DNA of 41,707 bases from Lachnospiraceae bacterium (GTDB lineage Bacteria; Bacillota; Clostridia; Lachnospirales; Lachnospiraceae): assembly GCA_024687655.1 (NCBI GenBank), contig JAILEN010000028.1, forward strand, positions 1 through 41,707, written 5' to 3'. Shown piece by piece: positions 1 to 7,880 of this stretch. The first letter of the stretch is position 1. Every line of letters begins with the position of its first letter. The translations under genes and the position numbers were made by a program. The notes under the pieces were generated by a model. The model had not been told where the DNA came from, ran no database searches, and worked only from the letters and a program-made list of their open reading frames with translations.

Positions 1-45
1 AATATAGAAGCGGACAGTCCGGCAACCCAGATAACAACAAAAGAG

Positions 46-477
46 CTACAGCAACTGCTCCAACTCAATTTTTGCACGCATGGGGTCGGAAAGAATATAC
101 GAAGTGATATTCAAAAGATCATCCTTGGGAATAGAAACATACTTCCCTGAACGGGTAGTAAAAGACGTAGCTTCGAGAACTGCCTCACGGGTCTGCGCCA
201 AACGATCCTCAATACCGGAAAGTCGATTTTCCATTGCAGAGATCTGCTGTGTATAATCCGCGATCTCAGCTTCCGTCTCATCAATACGCTCCTTATTCTT
301 GGAATTGATATTACGAGGCGTGAAATCTGTAAAGACCTCCGCAGTCTCCTCCTTGATGACATCAAGAAACTTTTCAGATTCCAGAAGTCGGGTACGAACA
401 GCATCAAGACTCTCCTCTATGTCGGCCTTTTCAGCACGCAGTTCATCTTCATAGGACTTTAAGAAATCAACTATCAT
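46..477 (-). CDS. Coiled-coil protein of unknown function
   Basis: I do not recognise this 143-residue protein. The ORF track starts it at a GTG at 543, but an AGGAGG-like site lies just upstream of the internal ATG at 477 (MIVDFLKSYEDEL), so I use that start. It has no signal peptide or membrane segment. Residues of about 10-110 are rich in Glu, Lys, Arg and Leu and look like a long alpha-helical coiled coil; the C-terminal 30 residues (KYVSIPKDDLLNITSYIL) are less charged and may fold separately. It lies 80 bases downstream of rsmG on the same strand, where many Firmicutes carry noc, parA or parB, but it shows none of their motifs. It could be a scaffold or a regulator. Existence of the gene is likely; the function is open. 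Confidence 0.7.
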   Translation of the reverse strand: MIVDFLKSYEDELRAEKADIEESLDAVRTRLLESEKFLDVIKEETAEVFTDFTPRNINSKNKERIDETEAEIADYTQQISAMENRLSGIEDRLAQTREAVLEATSFTTRSGKYVSIPKDDLLNITSYILSDPMRAKIELEQLL

Positions 478-557
478 AACCCGATCCTCCTCTTTATCGC
501 AGTCAAAGAATAGATCCCGCCTGTGAAATATGTATGTTATCACTGACTGTGATAAAC

Positions 558-1280
558 CTATAGGGGTGACTTCTTCGGTAAAGGTGCCTTCCTGGGATAC
601 TTCTTCGGAGTGGACTTTACCTTATCAATGATGAGCAGGGATCTCATGGCATCGGTAGAGTATAACTCATACTTTTGAATACGGGGATTCCCTCCCCCTA
701 AAATGGTTATGGCACCCGATGCCGCCGACAACTCCTCATCCACCGAATCAGTCTTATACGATATAAATGTACCACCGCTTTTTACAAAAGGCAAGCAATA
801 CTCACTGAGGGTAGAAAGATTTGCCACCGCACGGGATACACAAAGATCATACTTTTCCCGGTATGACTCATCTCTTCCGAAATCTTCAGCCCGACCATGG
901 ATGGCATCTATATCGGAAAGTCCCAGCTCTAAGATCACATCCTGCAGGAATAATATCCTCTTTTGAAGGGAATCAAAAAGTGTGATATGAAGATTGGGAA
1001 AAGCGATCTTTAGGGGTATGCCCGGAAAGCCTCCACCGGTACCCACATCGATGAGTCTGTACTCAGCAGAGGAGATATCCTCAAAAACAGAAATGACAGA
1101 CAGACTGTCAATGAAATGCTTGGTCACCACTTCCTCAGGTTCGGTAATGGCAGTAAGATTCATCACCTTGTTCTTCTCGATCAAAAGATCATAAAATGAC
1201 GAGAACTTCTGAAACTGATCCGGTGACAGGGATACACCATGCTCCTCCATATACTTTTGTAAAAGTGAAAGGTCTATCAT
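558..1280 (-). CDS. rsmG: 16S rRNA (guanine527-N7)-methyltransferase RsmG
   Basis: Uses S-adenosylmethionine to methylate N7 of G527 in 16S rRNA in the 30S subunit; loss of it is a known source of low-level streptomycin resistance. The 240-residue length is normal for the family. The glycine-rich SAM motif [12 protein letters not shown] is at about residues 78-89, and the N-terminal [19 protein letters not shown] region is typical. The C-terminus is a basic tail ([14 protein letters not shown]). The ATG overlaps the mnmG stop by ATGA, so the two are translationally coupled, the usual arrangement left of the origin. Identification is firm. Confidence 0.97.
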   Translation of the reverse strand: MIDLSLLQKYMEEHGVSLSPDQFQKFSSFYDLLIEKNKVMNLTAITEPEEVVTKHFIDSLSVISVFEDISSAEYRLIDVGTGGGFPGIPLKIAFPNLHITLFDSLQKRILFLQDVILELGLSDIDAIHGRAEDFGRDESYREKYDLCVSRAVANLSTLSEYCLPFVKSGGTFISYKTDSVDEELSAASGAITILGGGNPRIQKYELYSTDAMRSLLIIDKVKSTPKKYPRKAPLPKKSPL

Positions 1281-3160
1281 TTTCTGTACCTCTGCTCCAG
1301 ATAAACCAAAAGCACTGAGATGTCTGCGGGAGATACTCCGGATATACGTGATGCCTGTCCGATGTTGTCGGGCCGGAGTGATGAAAGCTTCTGCCTGGCT
1401 TCGATCCTGAGTGACGATACATCATCATAATCTATATCTGCCGGTATCTTCTTTTGCTCAACTTTTTTAAATTTCTCTATCTGCTTTAACTGCCTGTCGA
1501 TGTAGCCCTGGTATTTGATATTGATATTGACCTGCTCCCTGACCTCATCGGACAGATCCGGTCTGTCGGGATCGATGGGCGATAATTTGTCATAATCAAG
1601 TTCCGGTCTGCGTATCAGCTCGGACAGTGAGACCCCGTTACTGATGGGTATGGAACCATAGCTTTCCAAAAGGGCATTGACTTCTTCTCTCGAACCTATG
1701 TTCACACCGGAAACTCGTGCAATCTCCTCTTCGATCTGTCGACGCTTTGTCTCAACGTGTTCATTTCTCTCATCGGAAATGAGCCCCACATCATGTCCGA
1801 TATTTGTAAGGCGAAGATCCGCATTATCCTGACGGAGCATCAGACGATACTCTGCCCTGGATGTCATCATACGATAGGGTTCATGACTCTCCTTTGTAAC
1901 CAGATCATCAATGAGAACTCCAATATAAGCCTGTGACCGATCCAGGATCACCGGATCACGACCCAGTAACTTCATGGATGCATTGATACCTGCCATGATA
2001 CCCTGGGCGGCTGCTTCCTCATATCCGCTGCTCCCGTTAAACTGGCCAGCCGCAAAAAGACCGTCGATATTTTTAAATTCCAATGAAAGCTTGAGCTGAT
2101 TGGCATTAATGCAATCGTACTCGATAGCATAAGCATTGCGGACTATCCTGGCATTTTCCAGTCCGGGAACCGTATGTATCATGGCATACTGAACTTCCTC
2201 CGGCATGGATGATGACATTCCGGAGATATACATCTCATTTGTATATTCTCCCTCCGGCTCGATGAAAAGCTGATGCCTCTCCTTGTCGGCAAAACGAACC
2301 ACCTTGTCCTCGATGGAAGGACAATATCTGGGTCCGGTTCCCTCTATGACTCCTGAAAAAAGCGGAGAACGATCTATATTATCACGGATGATCCTGTGAG
2401 TGTCCTCATTGGTATAGGTAAGGTAACAACTCACCTGATCACGACGTATGGACTCAGGATCTGTGGTAAAGGAAAAAGGAACGATCTTTTCATCCCCAGG
2501 CTGTTCCGTCATCTTGTCATAATCCAGAGTCTTTCCATCCAGCCTGGCGGGAGTACCCGTCTTGTATCGGTATATCTCCACTCCGTTATCGGAAAGTGAT
2601 GAAGTGAGATGATCGGCAGATTTCAGACCATTGGGTCCGGTGTGCTCGATCACATCACCATACAGGCATCTGGCTGCAAGGTATGTACCGGTACACAAAA
2701 TGACTGCCCGTGCATGATATGTCGCTCCCGAAACAGTCTTTACTCCCTGTATCACTTTCTCATCTGAGATCAAAAGCTCACTGACCTCAGCCTGACGGAG
2801 AGTGAGGTTTTCTTCTCTTTGAAGAGTCTTTCTCATCTCAAGAGAATACATGGCCTTGTCTGCCTGGGCACGAAGTGAATGAACCGCAGGTCCCTTTGAT
2901 CCGTTGAGCATACGTGACTGCAAAAATGTCTTGTCGATGTTTTTTGCCATCTGTCCACCCAGAGCATCAACCTCTCTAACCAGATGACCCTTTGACGTAC
3001 CTCCGATATTCGGATTACAAGGCATCATGGCAACCGAATCCATACTTACGGTAAATGCAATTGTCTTCAGTCCCAGTCTGGCACAGGCTAAAGCCGCTTC
3101 GCAACCTGCATGACCTGCACCGACTACAACTACATCATAATTTTCCTCAAGTTTTTTCAT
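1277..3160 (-). CDS. mnmG: tRNA uridine-5-carboxymethylaminomethyl modification enzyme MnmG (GidA)
   Basis: FAD protein that with MnmE installs the carboxymethylaminomethyl group on U34 of certain tRNAs, using methylene-tetrahydrofolate. The 627-residue length is typical. The dinucleotide-binding motif [12 protein letters not shown] is at residues 12-23, the conserved [14 protein letters not shown] block is near residue 48, and the C-terminal helical part that contacts MnmE and tRNA is present. An AGGAAG ribosome site precedes the ATG at 3160. The gap to mnmE is 45 bases and is filled largely by one copy of the dispersed hairpin repeat. Being next to mnmE and rsmG agrees with the function. 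Confidence 0.98.
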   Translation of the reverse strand: MKKLEENYDVVVVGAGHAGCEAALACARLGLKTIAFTVSMDSVAMMPCNPNIGGTSKGHLVREVDALGGQMAKNIDKTFLQSRMLNGSKGPAVHSLRAQADKAMYSLEMRKTLQREENLTLRQAEVSELLISDEKVIQGVKTVSGATYHARAVILCTGTYLAARCLYGDVIEHTGPNGLKSADHLTSSLSDNGVEIYRYKTGTPARLDGKTLDYDKMTEQPGDEKIVPFSFTTDPESIRRDQVSCYLTYTNEDTHRIIRDNIDRSPLFSGVIEGTGPRYCPSIEDKVVRFADKERHQLFIEPEGEYTNEMYISGMSSSMPEEVQYAMIHTVPGLENARIVRNAYAIEYDCINANQLKLSLEFKNIDGLFAAGQFNGSSGYEEAAAQGIMAGINASMKLLGRDPVILDRSQAYIGVLIDDLVTKESHEPYRMMTSRAEYRLMLRQDNADLRLTNIGHDVGLISDERNEHVETKRRQIEEEIARVSGVNIGSREEVNALLESYGSIPISNGVSLSELIRRPELDYDKLSPIDPDRPDLSDEVREQVNINIKYQGYIDRQLKQIEKFKKVEQKKIPADIDYDDVSSLRIEARQKLSSLRPDNIGQASRISGVSPADISVLLVYLEQRYRK

Positions 3161-3174
3161 TATACTTCTTCCTA

Positions 3175-3203
3175 AAGATCCTTCGCTATGCTCAGGATGA
3201 CAG
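3175..3203 (-). repeat. Dispersed intergenic hairpin repeat, copy 1
   Basis: Read on the minus strand, this is GTCATCCTGAGC ATA GCGAAGGATCT. It is one of five half-elements in the window built as ATYCT-GA-GC-NNN-GC-GA-AGRAT. It occupies nearly the whole mnmE-mnmG gap. The other copies lie at 16435-16503 (two, inverted), 17129-17155 and 18098-18122. Confidence 0.8.
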
Positions 3204-3205
3204 AT

Positions 3206-4594
3206 CTATTTTCCCATACAAAACTTTGAAAAGATCTCATCCACCAGATCGTCGCTTATGGACTCTCCGATTATTGATCCCAGTGCACTATAGGCATCCA
3301 TCAAATCCACTGTATAAAAATCCTCCGGCAAACCGGAAGCTATTGACTCATTTACTCTTTTAACAGATCCGAGGGCATTTATAAGTTCGAACTTCTGTCT
3401 TTCGTTTGTAATATAGAGCCTGTCGGAATTTTCAACCTCACCTTTGAAGAACAAGCGGCTTATCTCGTCCTTAAGTGACGAAATTCCAAGCATATCTTTA
3501 CTTGAAAATGATATGATGCTCTTTTCCGAAAGGTTACCATCAAAGAATCCTCTGATATCATCCTCAGATACCACCTGGGTCAGATCAGACTTGTTTAACA
3601 GGACGATCACATTCTTATCTCTGATCCTCTCCATGATATCATGGTCATCATCATCCAATGCCTCAGAACCATCCACCACATAGATTATTAGTGATGCATC
3701 ATCTATCAGGGAAAGTGCTTTTTTCACTCCTATCTTTTCCACCGTATCCTCAGTATGTCTGATACCGGCAGTGTCCATGAGCCTCAGTGAAAAGTCACCA
3801 AAGGAAATCTTTTCCTCCACCACATCCCTTGTTGTACCGGGGATACTGGTGACAATTGCCGCTTCCTTATTCACCAATAGGTTAAATAAAGATGACTTTC
3901 CAACGTTGGGACGGCCCAATATCAGGGTACTGATACCGTCTCTTATGGTTGCTCCGTCATCTGCACTGTCTATAAGATCAGACAATACATCCTTCCATTC
4001 AGACAGCTTTTTTGAAAGTTCTTCCGAATAACCGGAAAGATCGTAATGCTCCGGATCATCCAGAGCCGACTCGATACGGGCTGTTTCAAAAAGGATCCCC
4101 TCACGAATGGAAGAAATCTTTGTGCTCATGGCACCCGACAAATGAGAAAGTGAGTTTTTCACAGCCATCTCATTTTCGGAGGATATGAGATCCATGACCG
4201 ATTCCGCCTGGGACAGATCAATACGGCCATTTAAAAAAGCTCTCTTGGTAAACTCACCGGGATCCGCAGGTCTGGCTCCATTTTTCAAAACACAGGATAA
4301 TACCCGACGCAATAAGAAAATACTCCCATGACAGGATATCTCCACCACATCCTCACGGGTATAGGTCTTCGGAGCAAAAAAAACCGACACCATCACCTCA
4401 TCGATCATATCCTCATCATCATAGATATGGCCGTAGTGAACAGTGTGTGATGGAACATCACAAAGCCTCTGTTTTCCCCTGTAGATTTTATCAGCCACCT
4501 CTATCGCTTCTGGTCCGGAGATCCTGATGACTCCGATGCCTCCCTCTGATGAAATGGGAGTCGATATTGCGGCTATGGTATCAAATTCATTCAT
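3206..4594 (-). CDS. mnmE: tRNA modification GTPase MnmE (TrmE)
   Basis: Potassium-dependent GTPase, partner of MnmG in modifying U34 of tRNA. The 462-residue protein has the N-terminal formyl-tetrahydrofolate-binding domain, a helical domain, and an inserted G domain with P-loop GRPNVGKSS near residue 225, SIPGTTRD, DTAGIR and NKSD. It ends in the catalytic C-x-GK tail (FCMGK). The ATG at 4594 has no visible Shine-Dalgarno sequence. It lies only about 10 bases downstream of the T-tract of the jag terminator, so transcription from further upstream would have to read through. A promoter that would give a leaderless message is listed separately. Confidence 0.98.
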   Translation of the reverse strand: MNEFDTIAAISTPISSEGGIGVIRISGPEAIEVADKIYRGKQRLCDVPSHTVHYGHIYDDEDMIDEVMVSVFFAPKTYTREDVVEISCHGSIFLLRRVLSCVLKNGARPADPGEFTKRAFLNGRIDLSQAESVMDLISSENEMAVKNSLSHLSGAMSTKISSIREGILFETARIESALDDPEHYDLSGYSEELSKKLSEWKDVLSDLIDSADDGATIRDGISTLILGRPNVGKSSLFNLLVNKEAAIVTSIPGTTRDVVEEKISFGDFSLRLMDTAGIRHTEDTVEKIGVKKALSLIDDASLIIYVVDGSEALDDDDHDIMERIRDKNVIVLLNKSDLTQVVSEDDIRGFFDGNLSEKSIISFSSKDMLGISSLKDEISRLFFKGEVENSDRLYITNERQKFELINALGSVKRVNESIASGLPEDFYTVDLMDAYSALGSIIGESISDDLVDEIFSKFCMGK

Positions 4595-4601
4595 AAGAGA
4601 T

Positions 4602-4630
4602 AATATAATAAAAAATGCCTGATCTGTAAA
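4602..4630 (-). promoter_or_regulatory. Possible mnmE promoter inside the jag terminator (leaderless message)
   Basis: On the minus strand, TTTACA (4630-4625) is followed by 17 bases and TATATT (4607-4602), each matching the sigma-A consensus at five of six positions. Start of transcription would fall at about 4594-4596, on the mnmE ATG itself. The -35 element lies in the loop of the terminator hairpin. AT-rich sequence can give chance matches, so this is a hypothesis. Confidence 0.4.
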
Positions 4631-4640
4631 GACCAGGCAT
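4605..4640 (-). terminator. Intrinsic terminator after jag
   Basis: On the minus strand, ATGCCTGGTC and GATCAGGCAT pair with one G-U wobble around the loop TTTACA, then TTTTTTATTATATT follows. It ends the rpmH-to-jag transcription unit and stands immediately before mnmE. Confidence 0.85.
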
Positions 4641-4658
4641 CGTCATAAAGATCTGTTA

Positions 4659-5405
4659 TTACTTTTTAAGTGTGATAACTACGTGTCTGTAAGGCTCCTC
4701 GCCCTCACTGTGAGTAGTAACATACTCGTCATTCTGCAGAGCATAGTGGATAACCCTGCGCTCATAGGGATTCATGGACTCCAATGAAACCGGTCTCTTG
4801 TTTCTCTTTACCTTATAAGCCATGTTCTTGGCCAGATTCTCCAATGTCTCTTTTCTGCGACGACGATAATCCTCTGTATCGATTTTGACTCTGGTATACT
4901 CATCAACCCTGCGGTTAAGAGCCAGATTTGCAAGATACTGCAAGCTGTCGAGAGTGGAACCGCGCTTTCCGATGATAATGCCCATCTCAGGACCTGCAAG
5001 GTCTACATTGATGGTATTGTCATCCTCATCATAATCTGTGGTGATGGTAACCTCAAGCTCCATTGCATCAAAGACATCCTTCAAAAACTCCTCAACTGCC
5101 TTCTTTGCAGTCTCAGGATCCTCAAGCTTTTTATGCTCCTTTGGTGTCTTTTCTTCAAAAACATCTTCCTTAACCTCAACAGGCTCAGAAACAGGTGCTT
5201 CTTCCTTTACCTCTTCTTCTGCCTCGGGCTCCTCAGACTTGAGTCTGACTCTGATAACAGCCTCTTTGCTTCCGATACCGAAAAGTCCGCTGCTTCCCTT
5301 TTCTACAACCACATAACTGAGCTGATCACTGGTAACTCCAAGCTCAACCGTAGCCTGTGTCAGTGCATCCTCAACCGATCTTCCGGAAAATTCCTTTGCA
5401 CTCAT
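4659..5405 (-). CDS. jag: RNA-binding protein Jag/KhpB (Jag_N-KH-R3H)
   Basis: Cytoplasmic RNA-binding protein of the KhpA/KhpB type, linked in other Firmicutes to cell division, cell elongation and sRNA binding. The ORF track adds 41 N-terminal residues that overlap yidC; the true start is the ATG at 5405, preceded by AGGAGG, giving 248 residues. Order of domains: Jag_N (MSAKEFSGRSVEDAL, residues 1-50), an acidic Glu-rich linker (about 55-95), KH with the loop GIIIGKRGSTLDSLQYL (about 137-153), and R3H with NPYERRVIHYAL near residue 212. The gene starts 10 bases after the yidC stop, the standard yidC-jag pairing. Confidence 0.95.
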   Translation of the reverse strand: MSAKEFSGRSVEDALTQATVELGVTSDQLSYVVVEKGSSGLFGIGSKEAVIRVRLKSEEPEAEEEVKEEAPVSEPVEVKEDVFEEKTPKEHKKLEDPETAKKAVEEFLKDVFDAMELEVTITTDYDEDDNTINVDLAGPEMGIIIGKRGSTLDSLQYLANLALNRRVDEYTRVKIDTEDYRRRRKETLENLAKNMAYKVKRNKRPVSLESMNPYERRVIHYALQNDEYVTTHSEGEEPYRHVVITLKK

Positions 5406-5415
5406 TATATGCCTC

Positions 5416-6684
5416 CTAATCCTTCTTTTTTCCTTCATTAAATTCCCTGACCAGATTTGCCTTTGCAGCAAGTGATCCGGGCTTTGCGTTGTTACGGTAT
5501 TCCGCAGCCTTTTCCAGGATCTCTTCATTCTCTGTTGCGATAGAAGCTCTCTCGGAAAGACTCTTTCTGGTATTCATGGTGGCTGCCTGCATCAGCTGCT
5601 CACGACGGACACCGCGCTTTTCCTTTTTAGCCTGTGCTTTTTCCTTGTTCTTCTCGATGATGTCATCCAAGTCTATCTTATCAAAATGCCTGTTGAGCAA
5701 AAACTGCTGCCCGGCACGGATAAATCCACCGGTGAGCCAGTAGAGTCCCAGACCTGCAGGAACAGTAAATGTGATAAAAAATGACATCAGAGGCATCATG
5801 AGGTTCATGGTACGCATCTGCTGAGTCATCTGATCATTACCTGCTCCGTTGGTAGGCATCTGCAAAATGGTAAGATACTGGGAAGCAAGTGAAAGCAAAG
5901 GGATCAGAGCCGCTACAAAAAGAAGTAACCACTCATGTCCGAAAAAACTGGCCTTCATCTGGTTCCAGGGTGTATCTGAAATATTAAGTCCAAATAAGTA
6001 GTTGACCTGTAAAAGCTCGGACTGTGTAGTCGCAATAACATCCGATAGACTGGAAAATGCAGCTTTTAAGCTGTCCCATCCGCTGTCAGAAAGCTTGTAG
6101 ACCACATCAATGATGAATCCCTTCATCTGAACAGGATCGGTAGTAGTAAAATCTACCTTAACCGCACGAAGATTGGCCTCATTGTAAATAGTATCCATCT
6201 TCTGGGCATAACCGTCCACACCCATGATACCATTTACGAGATCTGTAAAAATGCTCTTAACGCTGCCGATATAAGCAGGTACATTATAAAATACACGATA
6301 CAAAGCAAAAAGTATCGGCATCTGGATAGCCATCTGAACACAGGATCCCATGGGAGAAACACCATATTTATCATAGATCATCTGGGTCTCTTCCTGCTGA
6401 GCCTGCATGGATGCCTGGTCCTTTTTCCCCTTATACTTAGCTTGAACAGCGTTGATCTCCGGCTGCATCTTTCTGGTCAGAACGGAAAACTGCTGCTGCT
6501 TGTAGGTAAGAGGCAAAAGGCAAAGATAAATAAAAACCGTAAATACGACGATGGTAAGAGCTACACTTTCTACTCCCATTACATTTGAGAAGAAAAGGTA
6601 GATCTTGTCCATGATCCAGCCAAGGGCCTTGGCAATAGGTCCCAGGATAGATCCGTCGTAAGCAGTCATAATAATTCCTGCCAC
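5416..6684 (-). CDS. yidC: Membrane protein insertase YidC/SpoIIIJ/Oxa1 family
   Basis: Integral membrane insertase that helps place proteins into the cytoplasmic membrane, alone or with SecYEG. The GTG at 6684 is supported by GGAGG seven bases upstream; an ATG lies five codons further in. The 422 residues are longer than the usual 250-280 of Gram-positive YidC. The extra length is a loop of about 80 residues between TM2 and TM3 (from DLVNGIMGVDGYAQKMDTIY to SELLQVNYLFGLNIS), probably outside, plus a charged C-terminal tail of about 90 residues. No lipobox is evident, unlike B. subtilis SpoIIIJ. The family segment TVPAGLGLYWLTGGF is clear. Confidence 0.96.
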   Translation of the reverse strand: MAGIIMTAYDGSILGPIAKALGWIMDKIYLFFSNVMGVESVALTIVVFTVFIYLCLLPLTYKQQQFSVLTRKMQPEINAVQAKYKGKKDQASMQAQQEETQMIYDKYGVSPMGSCVQMAIQMPILFALYRVFYNVPAYIGSVKSIFTDLVNGIMGVDGYAQKMDTIYNEANLRAVKVDFTTTDPVQMKGFIIDVVYKLSDSGWDSLKAAFSSLSDVIATTQSELLQVNYLFGLNISDTPWNQMKASFFGHEWLLLFVAALIPLLSLASQYLTILQMPTNGAGNDQMTQQMRTMNLMMPLMSFFITFTVPAGLGLYWLTGGFIRAGQQFLLNRHFDKIDLDDIIEKNKEKAQAKKEKRGVRREQLMQAATMNTRKSLSERASIATENEEILEKAAEYRNNAKPGSLAAKANLVREFNEGKKKD

Positions 6685-6721
6685 AACAAAACCTCCATTT
6701 TATTCAATTAATAACTTCGGA

Positions 6722-6955
6722 TCACCAGTCAGCTTCCTCTACCCCGGGTACGGGATCAAAGCCTCCATGAGAAAAAGGATTGCATCGCAAAATACGCCAT
6801 GCAGTAAGAACCCCGCCTTTTATGGGACCGTGATGCTTGATCGCGATGATCCCGTAATTTGAACAGGTGGGACAATAAGGACACCTCGTAGTCTTAAGAG
6901 GTGACAGATACTTTTGATAAAGTCGGATCAAATATATCATAAAACGTCGGATCAT
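6722..6955 (-). CDS. yidD: Membrane protein insertion efficiency factor YidD
   Basis: Small protein of 77 residues, membrane-associated, that aids YidC-dependent insertion. It has the family features: an N-terminal amphipathic helix (MIYLIRLYQKYLSPLK), then CPYCPTCSNYGIIAI with its cysteines, GGVLTAWRILRCNPFSHGGFDPVP and an acidic end. The ATG at 6955 is preceded by GGGGG. It lies between rnpA and yidC, which is the conserved order. Confidence 0.95.
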   Translation of the reverse strand: MIRRFMIYLIRLYQKYLSPLKTTRCPYCPTCSNYGIIAIKHHGPIKGGVLTAWRILRCNPFSHGGFDPVPGVEEADW

Positions 6956-6976
6956 AATAATCCCCCGCCTTTTTCA

Positions 6977-7315
6977 TCATAACAGTAATCCATGGTGAAG
7001 ATCAGCCAGCTTTATAAGGGATCTCTCTGTCTCGGAAAATGACATCCTCGCGGATCCCTGCCTGACTACGACTACCAGATCCCACCCAATGTGGAAATCC
7101 TCTTCATGTAGCCGATATGCTTCTCTTATCAGTCTCGCCAAATGATGTCTGACAACGGAATTACCAACCTTTTTACTGACTGAAATACCCAGTCTGTTTT
7201 CATCGAGGTCATTTTTCATGGCATATAACACAAGCCTGCCATCCGCTTTTGATCTGGCTCGTCTGTATACTCTTTTAAAATCGTCATTTTTTTTAAGACT
7301 CTCTGAAAACTTCAT
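6977..7315 (-). CDS. rnpA: Ribonuclease P protein component
   Basis: Protein subunit of RNase P, which removes 5' leaders from pre-tRNAs with the RNA subunit. The ORF track starts at a GTG at 7387, inside rpmH; the natural start is the ATG at 7315 (MKFSESLKKNDDFKRVYRR), giving 112 residues as usual. The RNR motif region is present as NRLGISVSKKVGNSVVRHHLARLIREAYR at about residues 40-68. The Shine-Dalgarno sequence is weak (GGGA). A hairpin with a T-rich tail stands between rpmH and this gene and may reduce its expression relative to L34. Confidence 0.95.
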   Translation of the reverse strand: MKFSESLKKNDDFKRVYRRARSKADGRLVLYAMKNDLDENRLGISVSKKVGNSVVRHHLARLIREAYRLHEEDFHIGWDLVVVVRQGSARMSFSETERSLIKLADLHHGLLL

Positions 7316-7325
7316 TAGTAATCCC

Positions 7326-7357
7326 ATCAAAAAGAAAGACCACAAATAATGTGGTCT
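7326..7357 (-). terminator. Hairpin with T tract between rpmH and rnpA (attenuator-like)
   Basis: On the minus strand, AGACCACA and TGTGGTCT form a perfect 8-bp stem around a 5-base loop, followed by TTCTTTTTGA. The stem starts on the second base of the rpmH stop codon, so terminating ribosomes could melt it. It would let L34 mRNA outnumber rnpA mRNA. Confidence 0.65.
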
Positions 7358-7490
7358 AAGCGGATAATCTCTTTCTTCCCTTTGCACGTCTTGCCGCTAA
7401 AACCTTACGACCACCTGCAGTTCTCATTCTCTTACGAAAACCATGAACCTTTGAACGCTGACGCTTCTTAGGCTGAAATGTCATCTTCAT
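7356..7490 (-). CDS. rpmH: 50S ribosomal protein L34
   Basis: Forty-four residues, below the length cut of the ORF track. Translation of the minus strand gives [20 protein letters not shown] and then [24 protein letters not shown], the unmistakable basic L34 sequence. AGGAGG precedes the ATG at 7490. It is the first gene of the leftward unit next to the origin and has a strong promoter upstream. Confidence 0.98.
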   Translation of the reverse strand: MKMTFQPKKRQRSKVHGFRKRMRTAGGRKVLAARRAKGRKRLSA

Positions 7491-7534
7491 AATATTTACC
7501 TCCTTTTAGATTTTTGTGCATAGACACAAACGAC

Positions 7535-7563
7535 ATTATATAAAAATAATTTGAAAAAGTCAA
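7535..7563 (-). promoter_or_regulatory. Promoter of rpmH
   Basis: On the minus strand, TTGACT (7563-7558), a 17-base spacer and TATAAT (7540-7535) match the sigma-A consensus closely, about 45 bases ahead of the rpmH ATG. Confidence 0.85.
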
Positions 7564-7606
7564 CAAAAATCGTTAAAAAATGGCCAAAAATCAACATTCC
7601 ACAATA

Positions 7607-7783
7607 TATCCACCATAATTATAATTCAACACAACATGTTGATAAAATGTCATTATAATGTCAAAATCTCAAAGAATTATTAACAAATCCCCATAAAACC
7701 ACAGTTTTACTTATCAACAACAATAATGTTAATAATGTTGATAACTATAATAACATGTTCAAAATTGCTTTTTATGTTGATAA
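7607..7783. other. oriC: Origin of replication, DnaA-box cluster upstream of dnaA
   Basis: Four exact TTATCAACA nonamers lie at 7637-7645 (-), 7711-7719 (+), 7736-7744 (-) and 7775-7783 (-). Two TTATTAACA variants lie at 7677-7685 (+) and 7727-7735 (-), the latter abutting the box at 7736. A weak ATATCCACC lies at 7607. The whole gap 7491-7880 is very AT-rich and holds no gene. Position between rpmH and dnaA is the classical Firmicute origin site. The box consensus has A where the usual TTATCCACA has C. Confidence 0.85.
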
Positions 7784-7805
7784 TTATTGTCATTTATAAT
7801 AAAAT
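7777..7805 (+). promoter_or_regulatory. Candidate dnaA promoter overlapping a DnaA box
   Basis: TTGATA (7777-7782), a 17-base spacer and TAAAAT (7800-7805). The -35 hexamer lies inside the DnaA box at 7775-7783, which would allow autorepression by DnaA as in other bacteria. The region is AT-rich, so other promoters are possible. Confidence 0.5.
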
Positions 7806-7880
7806 ATAGCTTGGGTTTTTGACAGAGAAAGGGATACATAAAAGGATCATTTCCTTATTATATATACAGGGTTTTAGCTT

